Shown here: piece by piece, positions 1-9,263 of the stretch | Layout: each line of letters opens with the position of its first letter | Numbering within the stretch: the stretch's first letter is position 1 | DNA from: Acidobacteriota bacterium | Lineage (GTDB): Bacteria; Acidobacteriota; Terriglobia; Terriglobales; Acidobacteriaceae | Assembly: GCA_025353435.1 (NCBI GenBank) | Contig: JANXQR010000647.1 | Location: forward strand, 1-33,419 | Length of the DNA: 33,419 nucleotides | Direction: 5' to 3' | Position numbers and translations under genes: made by a program | Notes under the pieces: model-generated | Told to the model about the DNA's origin: nothing | Database searches by the model: none | The model's input: only the letters and a program-made list of their open reading frames with translations

Positions 1-586
1 GGACAATCGTGGTGCCTTGATTATTCAGTTCACGGAACAGGTCCATAATTTCGCGTGCCTGTGTGGAATGCAGGTTACCCGTAGGCTCGTCTGCCAACAG
101 AAGCGAAGGCGCATGTACCACGGCGCGTGCGATGCCCACCAGTTGCTGCTGCCCGCCGGAAAGCTGATTTGGAAACAGGTCTTTTTTGGCGACGATTCGG
201 AAGCGATCGAGGATGTCGGCGACCATGCCGGCTCGAACCTTTGCGGGGAGATTTTTGTAAGAGAGCGGCAGGTCGATGTTCTCAGCGACGGTGAGATCGT
301 CCAGCAGGTGGTAGCTTTGAAAGACCATGCCGATGCGCTGGCGCGCGATGTCTGCACGCTGCTTGCGGCTTAGAGCATGTACGGCCGTGTCTCCGAACCA
401 GTACTCGCCCAGCCAGCTGTCATCGAGCAATGCCAGCACGTTAAGCAGCGAGGACTTCCCTGCTCCACTCGGTCCCATCACGGTAACAAATTCGCCTTCG
501 CGAATAGTGAGTCCAATGCGACGCAGCACCCACGTCTCGGTGTGACCTGTTTTGTAACTGCGCTCCACGTTTTTCAATTCGATCAT
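1..586 (-). CDS. ABC transporter ATP-binding protein, MacB/LolD type (partial, runs off left edge)
   Basis: Own translation of the minus strand from ATG at 584-586: MIELKNVERSYKTGHTETWVLRRIGLTIREGEFVTVMGPSGAGKSSLLNVLALLDDSWLGEYWFGDTAVH..., then QLSGGQQQLVGIARAVVHAPSLLLADEPTGNL. Walker A, ABC signature and Walker B present. Not in the ORF track because no stop lies in the window. Confidence 0.95.
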   Translation of the reverse strand, partial: MIELKNVERSYKTGHTETWVLRRIGLTIREGEFVTVMGPSGAGKSSLLNVLALLDDSWLGEYWFGDTAVHALSRKQRADIARQRIGMVFQSYHLLDDLTVAENIDLPLSYKNLPAKVRAGMVADILDRFRIVAKKDLFPNQLSGGQQQLVGIARAVVHAPSLLLADEPTGNLHSTQAREIMDLFRELNNQGTTIV

Positions 587-625
587 GATGATTTCCTTCG
601 TGCAGTTCCGGGGTTATGTACGGGC

Positions 626-3157
626 CTAGTCAATTCGCAAAGCGCGCATCGGTTGCACGCTGGCAGCGCGACGCGCAGGCAGTGCCGCTGCAAGTATCAC
701 CATCACCGCTGTGAGAAGCACGGCGGATGCAAGCGTAAGTGGGTCAGCGGAGGTGACTCCGTAGAGCTGGCTGCGGAACAGGCGTGCGACAGCCACTGCC
801 AGAGGAAGCGCGATGATGGTAGCGATGGAAGCGATGAGGAGCATCTCGCGCGAGATAAGCAGAATCACGCTGGACCGTTGCGCGCCGAGCGCGAGGCGGA
901 CACCGATCTCGCGAGTTCGCTGTTCGGTGGAGTAGGCCAGTACTCCATACAGCCCCACTGCAGCTAACAGCATGGCAAGCGTGGAGAATCCAATGGCGAG
1001 AAAGGCAAGGGCGCGCTCATCAGAAGCACTGCGGTCTACTTGATCTTCCATGGTGCGAAGACCGTCGACGACCAATGTAGAGTCCAATTGATGAATGGTC
1101 TGACGAACTGCACCCTCGAGCGCCTCCGGCGGTCCTGAGGTGCGGAGGTACATGACGACACCACCGGGGTGCTTCTGTTGCAGGTAGGGCTCGTAGACGG
1201 CAGGGCCGAGAGGCGAGCGTAGATCGGAGTGTTTGATGTCGCCTACCACGCCCACAATGGTGGTGTCGAATTTGTTGTCGTCTGCTCCACCCTGTACGAT
1301 CTGGCGACCGATGGCATTTTGCGGGGTGCCGAAGAAGCGCTTGGCAAACGCGAGGTTCACGACCGCAACCTCGGGCTGCCCCTTTGTATCCGCAACGGTG
1401 AACTCTCTGCCCACCAGCAGCGGCTGACGCAAAGTGGTGAAGTAGCCCGGGTTGATGCGTGGCTCTTCGAAGTTCATGTGCTCGTCTTCGGACGGTTTGT
1501 AACCCTGAATCGAGTAGTTGGAGGTTTCGTTGTCTCCCGAAAGTTCGGGATCGGTAGTGGAGGACACTGAACTGACGCCGGGGATGCGGCCGAGCGCCTC
1601 AAGTGCATTTTTGACGATCTGCGGTGTACGGTCTTCACCGTAACCAGAGCTGGTTGGATCGAGGCTGAAGGTCACGAGGTGGGTAATGTCGAAGCCGACC
1701 TGTTGCTGGCGAAGGTTGTCGAGAGTGCGCACAAAGAGGCCGGCCCCTGCGAGCAGCATCACGCTCAGGGCAATCTGCACGCCAACTGCGACTGCGCGGA
1801 ATCTCTGCGATGCCTTCGACGCTGTTCCCATGTTTTGCCGTAAGGTATTCGTCAAGTCAGGGCGAAGGAAATGCAGCACCGGCGCAATACTGAACAGCAA
1901 GCTGGCTAACACGGACAGGCCCAGCGTAAAGACGAGAACCCGCGCATCGATCGAGGCGGAGTATGGCTCGGTCCCTGGGTCGGCACTGGTCATCAGTCGA
2001 ACAAGGATGCGAGAAACCACCGGTGCAAGTGCAAGCCCAGCGGCAGCACCGGCCATGCCTAACATCCCGCCTTCAACGAGCAACTGCAAAACGATGCGGC
2101 TCCGTCGCGCGCCCAATGCGTACCGCATGGACATCTCCCTTGCGCGAGCGCTGGCACGAAGCAGCAGCAGGGTTGCCACGTTGAGCGCGCACATAGCGAT
2201 CAGCAGACCGGCCATACTCATCAGGATGATGAGCGGCTTTTGAAGATCGAGGCGGCCGGGAGAGAAGCCCTTCGAATCGTCGAGCACCTTGAGATGCGAT
2301 TCGTCGACGAACCGCCTTTTGAAACGCTCGGACGATTTCTTGTAGAGGGTCAGCTCGTACGCACGGAGGGAGTGCCACAAGGGCCCGAGGCTCGCTTCAG
2401 CTTGAGTAGCACTGACGCCGGGCTTGAGGCGAGCAACAAGAGTTAGGAATACAGACTGGTGGTTGTTGAGGTCGTCGCGCGGGACCATCCATGGCATGGC
2501 GATCTCCACCATGCTCATCGGAATGAACAGGCCGGGCTTGTAGCCTCCGATAGCTGAGTCGAAGTTCTCGGGAGCTACGCCAAGAATGGAGAATGATCGA
2601 CCATTGATGAGGACTGTCTGGCCAACGACGTCGCGGGCAGCACCGAAGCGTGCCTTCCAATAGCTGTGGCTGAGGACTACAACCGGGTTGGCATTCTTGG
2701 CCGTATCGTCCTGCTGAGTGAACAGGCGGCCTACGGCCGGCTTGAGGCCAAGGAGTTGGAAGTAATTTCCGGTTACAACTTCAGCTTCTTTGTTCTCCGC
2801 CTGATTGTGCCAGGAAACACCGAGCGTCGTTTTATCCGCTGCGATCATTCCTTGAAAAACCTGGTTCTGGTCGCGCAGGTCTTTGTACATCGGATACGAG
2901 AAATAGTTCAAGCGACCGTCTGAGTCACCACCGAAGCTGCTCATGGAGCCCGAGAAGGCGCCCGACCATTCGAAGCGGACGAGTTCCTTCGGCTTCTCGA
3001 CGGGGAGCATGCGCAGCAGGACCTGGTCATAGAGGGTAAAGATTGATGCGTTCGCGCCGATGCCGAGCGCGAGCGTAAGCACCACCGTGATCGTGAATCC
3101 CGGCGACTTGCGCAACTGGCGCAAAGCGTAGCGAATGTCCTGAAGCAACGAGTTCAT
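626..3157 (-). CDS. ABC transporter permease, FtsX/MacB type, acidobacterial duplicated permease (ADOP)-like
   Basis: ORF 626-3499 minus. Start re-assigned to ATG at 3155-3157 (MNSLLQDIRYALRQLRKSPGFTITVVLTLALGIGANASIFTLYDQVLLR) with an AGGAGA SD upstream. MacB-like periplasmic core and two FtsX-like membrane blocks. C-terminus LPARRAASVQPMRALRID. Confidence 0.93.
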   Translation of the reverse strand: MNSLLQDIRYALRQLRKSPGFTITVVLTLALGIGANASIFTLYDQVLLRMLPVEKPKELVRFEWSGAFSGSMSSFGGDSDGRLNYFSYPMYKDLRDQNQVFQGMIAADKTTLGVSWHNQAENKEAEVVTGNYFQLLGLKPAVGRLFTQQDDTAKNANPVVVLSHSYWKARFGAARDVVGQTVLINGRSFSILGVAPENFDSAIGGYKPGLFIPMSMVEIAMPWMVPRDDLNNHQSVFLTLVARLKPGVSATQAEASLGPLWHSLRAYELTLYKKSSERFKRRFVDESHLKVLDDSKGFSPGRLDLQKPLIILMSMAGLLIAMCALNVATLLLLRASARAREMSMRYALGARRSRIVLQLLVEGGMLGMAGAAAGLALAPVVSRILVRLMTSADPGTEPYSASIDARVLVFTLGLSVLASLLFSIAPVLHFLRPDLTNTLRQNMGTASKASQRFRAVAVGVQIALSVMLLAGAGLFVRTLDNLRQQQVGFDITHLVTFSLDPTSSGYGEDRTPQIVKNALEALGRIPGVSSVSSTTDPELSGDNETSNYSIQGYKPSEDEHMNFEEPRINPGYFTTLRQPLLVGREFTVADTKGQPEVAVVNLAFAKRFFGTPQNAIGRQIVQGGADDNKFDTTIVGVVGDIKHSDLRSPLGPAVYEPYLQQKHPGGVVMYLRTSGPPEALEGAVRQTIHQLDSTLVVDGLRTMEDQVDRSASDERALAFLAIGFSTLAMLLAAVGLYGVLAYSTEQRTREIGVRLALGAQRSSVILLISREMLLIASIATIIALPLAVAVARLFRSQLYGVTSADPLTLASAVLLTAVMVILAAALPARRAASVQPMRALRID

Positions 3158-3167
3158 CAACGATCTC

Positions 3168-5723
3168 CTATTCGGTGCGCAGAGCTTGCATGGGCTCGAT
3201 GGAAGCGGCGCGACGGGCGGGAAGGAGCCCTGCCGCCGTCCCGCAAAGCGCGAGGACAAGGGTTGCACCCGCAAAGGCGAGAGGATCATACGAGCTGATT
3301 CCGTACAGCTGACTTGCCAGCATATGGCCGGCAAACAGCGACACGGGGATTCCGATGATGAGCCCCAGAGCGAGTTGAAAGGCGACTCCACGCAGCACGA
3401 TGCCCATGACACCGGAGCGTGTGGCGCCGAGCGCCATGCGGATGCCGATTTCATTTGTGCGGCGCACCACGAAATACGACATGACGCCGTAGAGCCCAAC
3501 CGAAGCCAGAATTAGCGCGAGCACTCCGAAGAGCGTAGTCAGTCTCGCGAGCAGCCGATCCTGGATGAAATTGTCGTTGACCTGCCTATCGAAGGGGTGA
3601 ACATCAACGACCGCCAGATTCGGGTCAACAGAGGCCAATGTGCGCCGCAACAATTCGTCCACGTTCTGCTGGCGCGAGCCGAAATCGATGAGGATCGAGC
3701 TAACAATCATCGACTGCACCTCGCCACTAATGAAGGGCGGGGCGAATCGATTGAAGCGCTGGGAGAGAGGGCGCAAGTAAACTGGTCGGACGGCTTCGCG
3801 GGGATTGTTCATTTTGAAGTCGCGAAAGACGCCGACAATCTCGAATGCACTCGAATACTTCGGGTCATCGATCCCAAAATGTTTTCCGATGGGGTCTTCC
3901 TGGGAGTAGAAGCGCTTCACGAACGCCTCGTTGACAATGGCCACTGGCTGCGATGTTGCTGAATCCTGGTCGCTGAAATCGCGGCCGCGCACCATGGGCA
4001 CGCCTATAGACTGAAGAAACTGTGTACTAACACGATCCCATGTGGAATTGCAGTTTTCATCGGCGCGTGGAACGGGATGCCCCTGAGGCATCGCGCATTC
4101 CCCCCAGTTGTCGCCCTCAAGCGGACTATAGAGCGCGAGGGCTACGTGCGAGACGCCCGGCAGAGCCGAGAAGCGAGACTCGATCTCCCGATACAGAGCG
4201 GGGGCGCGATCGGGAGTGTATCCCGCGCCCGCCGGATCGATGTGCATCACATATCGGTTGCTGGTAACGATGCCGAAATTCTGGTTTTCCAGATTCCCGA
4301 GGGAGCGTGTCATCAAAATCGCGCATGCCAGCAGCACCATGGAAAACATTGCCTGCAAAACCACCAATGCCTTTTGCGAGATTCCGGAGCTGTCCCTTGT
4401 TGAGCGATTCATTCCGCGAAGAACTTCTGCCGGTTGAGCTTGAAGCGAGAACCATGCTGGGGCAAGTCCAAACAGAATGCCGGTCACTAGTGATACGGCG
4501 AATGCGAAGCCGAGGACCATCAGCGATGGACTGGCACTAACGGGAAGGTTGGGTGCATCGGGAAAGGCGAGGGCCAGAATTGTGCGCGAGCCGGCATAAG
4601 CAACGCCGAGGCCGGCGAGGCCTCCCATGCAACTCAAGAGAATGCTTTCAGTCAACGTCTGTCGGATGATGCGATTACGTCCAGCTCCCATGGCCATCCG
4701 CACCGCGATCTCTGATCGGCGCGCCGTGCTGCGAGCGAGCATCAGATTGGCTATATTCGCACATGCAATCAGGAGCACCACAGACGAGAGGATCATCAGC
4801 ATCTTCAGTCCCGTGCCCGTCTCCTGCTGAAGGTTCTGAATTCCTCCTCCGGCAGGAACGATTGCCACATACTGCTTGGAAATGATTGCCGTGCCGCCAT
4901 GCTGCGTGTACGCCTCGCGGGTAAAGAGCCACTGGCGCAAAGCGGCCGTCAATTTGCCTTGCAGAGCTGCAATGTTAGTGCCTTGGCGAACTCGTCCAAT
5001 CGGGTAGAGCCAATTTGAATCAGGATGATGGAGGATTGCGGTTTGACCTTCGCGAACGTAGGGCTCGGTGGATAGAGGCATCCAAAAATCCGCCGGGGTA
5101 TCGGTCACGCGATCTCCGAAGAACCCCGCGGGAGCTACGCCGATTACGGTGAACGGGTGCGCCTGAATGGAGATCGTCGAGCCTACCACCGACGGGTCCG
5201 CGCCGAACTCATTCTGCCACGCGCGATAGCTGAGCACTACGACTGGAGCGGCGTTTTCGCTGTCATCACTTTCGCCCATTGTCCGGCCCATCGACGCGCC
5301 AAGGCCAAGCGTAGAGAAATAGTTTCCCGACACCCATTCGCCGCGCAGTTCGCGGCCTCGCGCTTCGCCGCGCCGCACGCTGTACCTCCAAATACCCGCT
5401 TGGACTGCGGCCAACTGCTCAAATTCCGGCGCCGACTTCTTCAGGTGCAGATAGAGGTCATAGGAAAAAATATCGAAGTCACCGTTGCGCTCAACAAACC
5501 CACCATTCACGCAGCAGTTGTCGGTATCGCCTATTCGATAAAGCAGCGCGGGATCTGCAACCGGAAGCGAACGCAGCAGGATGCCCTTGACCAGCGTAAA
5601 TATGGCCGTATTCGCGCCGATGCCGAGAGCCAGCGTGACGATCGCAGTGAGCGCGAATCCGGGCGACTTGCGCAATTGGCGCAACGTGTAGCGCAAGTCC
5701 TGGATCACGCTCCCGCCGATCAT
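3168..5723 (-). CDS. ABC transporter permease, FtsX/MacB type, acidobacterial duplicated permease (ADOP)-like
   Basis: 851 aa. MIGGSVIQDLRYTLRQLRKSPGFALTAIVTLALGIGANTAIFTLVKGILLRSLPV... ending LLPARRAASIEPMQALRTE. Paralogous to 626-3157. Confidence 0.94.
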   Translation of the reverse strand: MIGGSVIQDLRYTLRQLRKSPGFALTAIVTLALGIGANTAIFTLVKGILLRSLPVADPALLYRIGDTDNCCVNGGFVERNGDFDIFSYDLYLHLKKSAPEFEQLAAVQAGIWRYSVRRGEARGRELRGEWVSGNYFSTLGLGASMGRTMGESDDSENAAPVVVLSYRAWQNEFGADPSVVGSTISIQAHPFTVIGVAPAGFFGDRVTDTPADFWMPLSTEPYVREGQTAILHHPDSNWLYPIGRVRQGTNIAALQGKLTAALRQWLFTREAYTQHGGTAIISKQYVAIVPAGGGIQNLQQETGTGLKMLMILSSVVLLIACANIANLMLARSTARRSEIAVRMAMGAGRNRIIRQTLTESILLSCMGGLAGLGVAYAGSRTILALAFPDAPNLPVSASPSLMVLGFAFAVSLVTGILFGLAPAWFSLQAQPAEVLRGMNRSTRDSSGISQKALVVLQAMFSMVLLACAILMTRSLGNLENQNFGIVTSNRYVMHIDPAGAGYTPDRAPALYREIESRFSALPGVSHVALALYSPLEGDNWGECAMPQGHPVPRADENCNSTWDRVSTQFLQSIGVPMVRGRDFSDQDSATSQPVAIVNEAFVKRFYSQEDPIGKHFGIDDPKYSSAFEIVGVFRDFKMNNPREAVRPVYLRPLSQRFNRFAPPFISGEVQSMIVSSILIDFGSRQQNVDELLRRTLASVDPNLAVVDVHPFDRQVNDNFIQDRLLARLTTLFGVLALILASVGLYGVMSYFVVRRTNEIGIRMALGATRSGVMGIVLRGVAFQLALGLIIGIPVSLFAGHMLASQLYGISSYDPLAFAGATLVLALCGTAAGLLPARRAASIEPMQALRTE

Positions 5724-5725
5724 GG

Positions 5726-6442
5726 CTACGCCTCTACTTCCGCCGTCAGCTTTTGCAGTTCCTGCTCTGACACAACCTTGCCGTCGAACAGATGCACTTC
5801 CCGCTCCGCATGTTTGGCAAAGCGCGGATCGTGGGTCACCATGCAGATGGTCGAGCCCTCGCGATGCAGGTCAGCGAGCAGGTGCATCACCGCTTCACCA
5901 TTCTTCGAGTCCAGGTTGCCGGTTGGCTCGTCGGCCAGCAGGATGGATGGCGAACCTGCCAGCGCGCGCGCAACAGCCACACGCTGCTGCTGACCGCCGG
6001 AGAGTTGGGCGGGATAGTGCCGCATGCGGTGCGCCATGTTCACGCGCTCCAGTGCTTCCTTTACGCGCTTTTTGCGCTCCGCAGACGGCATGCCCGCGCG
6101 ATACGTAAGCGGCAGTTCCACATTCTCTTCCACTGTCAGGTCACCGATCAGGTTGAAGCTCTGGAAGATGAATCCGATCTCCTGGTTGCGAATACGCGAG
6201 CGCTCGCTGAAACTCAGGTTCTCAACCGGCTTGTTGTTCAGCAGATACTTGCCGCCAGTGGGCGTATCCAGCAGTCCGAGGATGGAAAGCAGCGTCGACT
6301 TGCCGCAGCCCGAAGGCCCCGACATTGCCACATATTCACCGCGCGAAATTGTGAGGTGAATTCCAGAGAGCGCGTGAGTCTCCACCTCGTCGGTGTAGAA
6401 GACTTTGGTCAAATCCTCAATGTCAATCAGCTTGTCATTCAT
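5726..6442 (-). CDS. ABC transporter ATP-binding protein (MacB/LolD family)
   Basis: 238 aa. GPSGCGKSTLLSILGLLDTPTGG (Walker A), QLSGGQQQRVAVARALAGSPSILLADEPTGNLDSKNG (signature and Walker B). Stop is 2 bp from the downstream permease start. Confidence 0.97.
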   Translation of the reverse strand: MNDKLIDIEDLTKVFYTDEVETHALSGIHLTISRGEYVAMSGPSGCGKSTLLSILGLLDTPTGGKYLLNNKPVENLSFSERSRIRNQEIGFIFQSFNLIGDLTVEENVELPLTYRAGMPSAERKKRVKEALERVNMAHRMRHYPAQLSGGQQQRVAVARALAGSPSILLADEPTGNLDSKNGEAVMHLLADLHREGSTICMVTHDPRFAKHAEREVHLFDGKVVSEQELQKLTAEVEA

Positions 6443-6512
6443 GTCGATTCAATCTCCTTGGGTAATCCGAATTCTTTGCTGCACGTTAGCCGATCAATTG
6501 TGCCATCGGCCC

Positions 6513-7760
6513 TTAGAAGTAACTCAGCCACCACTGCACCTTGTGGCGGCGCCGATATTCAGCGAACCACGCGCATGGAAAATACAGGGCCACGAGCAAT
6601 GCGATCCATGCCGCGTACACCGTCACGAGACCGTGCCCGTATCCCTCCGGGACTTCATTCATCCAGAAGCTTCCCTTCCACAACCACCCGACCGGTTGAT
6701 GGGAGGCGTAGGCAAGAAGAATGGCCCCGCAATGAATGAAGTAAAGATGGAGTACGTAAAACATCAGTGGAACGTTTCCGAAAATTACAACTGGTTTGCT
6801 CACTAACTGAAATACCCGCGAATTTCCCCAGCGATCGACTACCGCGAGCAAGATCAGACTCGGCCCAAGCGTCATCAGCAGAAACTGCAACGAAGGCGGA
6901 TACTTCTCGGTGTCGAGGAAGCTCATTACGCTCATCACAAATGAACTCTGCACGTGCCACTCGCCCGGAGAATTGCGCGCCACGCCGGCAGTTGGATTGC
7001 CGTATGCATTGAACGCGCGCAGCACAATAAACGCGGCGGTGGCGGCGATACCAATCCAGAGCGTAATCCGCGCGCGTAAGGCAACTGGCTTCTCAAACAG
7101 CTTTCCGAAGACATAGCCGAGTATCATCACGCCGGCAAGAGGGAGCAGGGGAAAGAGCACGAAGAAGTGGGTATGCGGCACCACGCCTTTGCGGTGCAGA
7201 ATGGATAACAGCCAGTCGAAACGCCCCAGTTGTGCAGGCTTTACCGCATCGAACAGATCGTGCAGCAGTACGATCGCGGCGCCAATTGCGAATGTGATCT
7301 TGTTGGGCAGCCAAACCAGGAACGCTAGCAAAATCATCGAGCAGCCCAGTGACCAGATCACGCCGCCCATCCGCCAGAAGACGAACGTCCAGGCATATTC
7401 AATGATGGTGAATTCGAGCAGCACCAACCAGAGTCCGCGCGTCAATAGGAAGCGCGAAGTCGCCCCCACGGAGCCGGACCGCGAGCGATAGAGATATGCG
7501 CCCGTCCCTGCCAGGAAAAAGAAAAGCGGAGCACAGAAGTGCGTAATCCAGCGCGTGAAAAACAATGCAGGCCAGGTGTGGGCCACGTCTTCCGGCTCCA
7601 CCGGAATATTGGTCAGGAAGTCGCGCAGGTGATCGATGCCCATGAGGATGAGCGCCAAGCCGCGCATGAAATCGACAGAGACGATGCGGTCGCCCGCCAA
7701 TCGCCCCGCGACATCAGCGGCTGCCGTCACACTCCTCGCCTGGGCCATTGCCTGCGCCAT
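6513..7760 (-). CDS. DUF1624/heparan-alpha-glucosaminide N-acetyltransferase-like multi-pass membrane protein
   Basis: 415 aa. RIVSVDFMRGLALILMGIDHLRDFL...WPALFFTRWITHFCAPLFFFLAGTGAYL is typical of the DUF1624 family; many hydrophobic helices. Confidence 0.85.
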   Translation of the reverse strand: MAQAMAQARSVTAAADVAGRLAGDRIVSVDFMRGLALILMGIDHLRDFLTNIPVEPEDVAHTWPALFFTRWITHFCAPLFFFLAGTGAYLYRSRSGSVGATSRFLLTRGLWLVLLEFTIIEYAWTFVFWRMGGVIWSLGCSMILLAFLVWLPNKITFAIGAAIVLLHDLFDAVKPAQLGRFDWLLSILHRKGVVPHTHFFVLFPLLPLAGVMILGYVFGKLFEKPVALRARITLWIGIAATAAFIVLRAFNAYGNPTAGVARNSPGEWHVQSSFVMSVMSFLDTEKYPPSLQFLLMTLGPSLILLAVVDRWGNSRVFQLVSKPVVIFGNVPLMFYVLHLYFIHCGAILLAYASHQPVGWLWKGSFWMNEVPEGYGHGLVTVYAAWIALLVALYFPCAWFAEYRRRHKVQWWLSYF

Positions 7761-7814
7761 GTTCCCCTTCCCACTTTGACTCGTTCACTGATTGCTGTCC
7801 GCTGGCGGCTGCGA

Positions 7815-9083
7815 TTACTCGAGCCGGATTCGGTCCACACCGTCATAGCGCGACATGTCGGAGAGAATCACCGTGTCGCCTTCTTTAAGCCCGTCCTGCA
7901 CCGTGATGTATTGCACCGAAGCTTTGCCCACCTTGACCGGCACACGGACTGCACCCTTATGATCGGGGTCTTCTTTGAACAGGCTCAACGTGGAGTTCTC
8001 GTTGCCCAGCGCAGGTCGGCCAACATAGAGCACATTATTCAAGTGTTCCAGATCGATCGTCCCGTCCACGCTCAACTGCGGAACCGCGCCTGCGGGCAGG
8101 GGCCCATCCAGCGATACGTCAACTGTGCGGGTTCCGTTCACGACCGAGGGGTCAATTCGTATCACGTGTCCCGCAACCACTCCGTTGTGGGTGTCGATAG
8201 TTGCCGGCTGGCCGATCTGGATGTCGTGCGCCTGCGTCTCCGCGATCTGCAGGGCTGCTTTAAGCTTGTCCATCTGAATCACTTCGGCAACCGAGGTTCC
8301 AGCAGTCACGTGGGTGCCCGCCTGCAGGGGCGTCGGAAGCGGCGCAACAACGCCAGATATTCCTGCTCGGACCTGAAGCGCTGAGGACTGTTTTTCATAC
8401 AGATTCATCAACGCCCTGGCCTGCTCGATCTTCGCTTGCGACGACGCTAACTGTACCTCGATGGCCTTCTGGTTGACGTCAAGCTGTTCCAGGCTCAGCG
8501 AGTGCTGCGTCGTCAGTTGATCGGCAGTATTCTTTGACTTCTGGTATGCAAGCCCCGAAATCACGCCCAAATCGAACAGCTGCTTATCTGTTAGTGCCTG
8601 CAATTGATCCTGTGTATAGTCGGAATTCACCGCCGCCGCAGCGGTCTTCTTGTCCATCAGGGTGCTTTGCAGCTGCGCCTGCAGACTTCGATAGTCGGCC
8701 TCCGCGCCCTTCAGCGCGAACTGCGCGTTCAGCAGTTGCTGCTGAAGCTGCGGATCGGCCATTTCTAACAAGATCGTGTCCGGCGTAACAATTGTGCCCG
8801 GCAGCGCGCGAATGCGCAAAACCGTCGCCTCAGTCTGCGCTGGAATCAGCTCGATCGAGTCTTCGCGAGGAACCAGTGTGCCGGTTGACCCACGCACTTG
8901 CCGAATTATGTTGCCGCGTTTTACGGTGTCCGGCCAAACCGCAGACGCGTCCACAGTAGGTGATGCCGGCTTCAGCCGCGAAACACCATATCCAGCGACC
9001 AAAAGGACTACGACGGCTACACCGATCCAGACAATTAACTGGCGGCGCTTCTTTAGCTTGATGTCAGGGCGAGCGATATCCAT
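7815..9083 (-). CDS. HlyD/MacA-family periplasmic adaptor (membrane fusion protein)
   Basis: ORF 7815-9128 opens with GTG; the more likely start is the ATG at 9081-9083 (MDIARPDIKLKKRRQLIVWIGVAVVVLLVAGYGVSRL). N-terminal TM anchor, coiled-coil region (QQQLLNAQFALKGAEADYRSLQAQLQ), lipoyl/barrel segments (GVVAPLPTPLQAGTHVTAGTSVAEV). Confidence 0.9.
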   Translation of the reverse strand: MDIARPDIKLKKRRQLIVWIGVAVVVLLVAGYGVSRLKPASPTVDASAVWPDTVKRGNIIRQVRGSTGTLVPREDSIELIPAQTEATVLRIRALPGTIVTPDTILLEMADPQLQQQLLNAQFALKGAEADYRSLQAQLQSTLMDKKTAAAAVNSDYTQDQLQALTDKQLFDLGVISGLAYQKSKNTADQLTTQHSLSLEQLDVNQKAIEVQLASSQAKIEQARALMNLYEKQSSALQVRAGISGVVAPLPTPLQAGTHVTAGTSVAEVIQMDKLKAALQIAETQAHDIQIGQPATIDTHNGVVAGHVIRIDPSVVNGTRTVDVSLDGPLPAGAVPQLSVDGTIDLEHLNNVLYVGRPALGNENSTLSLFKEDPDHKGAVRVPVKVGKASVQYITVQDGLKEGDTVILSDMSRYDGVDRIRLE

Positions 9084-9097
9084 TGCGTCAAGGTAGA

Positions 9098-9113
9098 TGC
9101 ACTTGCCGTGCCA
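9098..9113 (-). promoter_or_regulatory. Candidate sigma54-type (-24/-12) promoter of the adaptor/ABC operon
   Basis: Minus-strand TGGCAC-GGCAA-GTGCA against the consensus TGGCACR-N4-TTGCA: GG and GC correctly spaced, one mismatch in the -12 block. Confidence 0.5.
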
Positions 9114-9206
9114 ATTTGAGCCCTCCACTTAGCATCACAAAGTAAAGGGTTTGCAAAGCAAATTGGATGATGAGAGTCTGAATTCGGCTGACCGCTGGTA
9201 CAAGCA

Positions 9207-9226
9207 AGTGTCCGTTTTCGGACACT
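9207..9226. promoter_or_regulatory. Perfect inverted repeat AGTGTCCG-TTTT-CGGACACT, candidate activator/repressor site
   Basis: 8-bp arms with a 4-bp spacer, read directly. About 95 bp upstream of the -24 element of the sigma54-like promoter. Confidence 0.5.
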
Positions 9227-9263
9227 CGAAAGCACAAAAAACGCCGTTCTTGCCTTCAGCTAT

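Noticed and set aside
3158-3499. N-terminal extension of the 957-aa ORF (626-3499 minus) overlapping the neighbouring permease by over 300 bp
   Set aside because: The extension has no permease-like sequence, and an SD-preceded ATG at 3157 starts the canonical MNSLLQDIRYALRQLRKSPGF. The overlap is an open-frame artefact.
5792-6739. 315-aa plus-strand ORF opposite the ABC ATPase (also 377-967, 5157-5993, 1686-2243)
   Set aside because: Antisense shadow ORFs in GC-rich coding DNA; no recognisable domain, no SD, low-complexity Arg/His-rich composition, and strong genes on the other strand.
7539-8384. 281-aa plus-strand ORF spanning the DUF1624/HlyD junction
   Set aside because: Antisense to two confidently called genes and their short intergenic gap; no domain signature.
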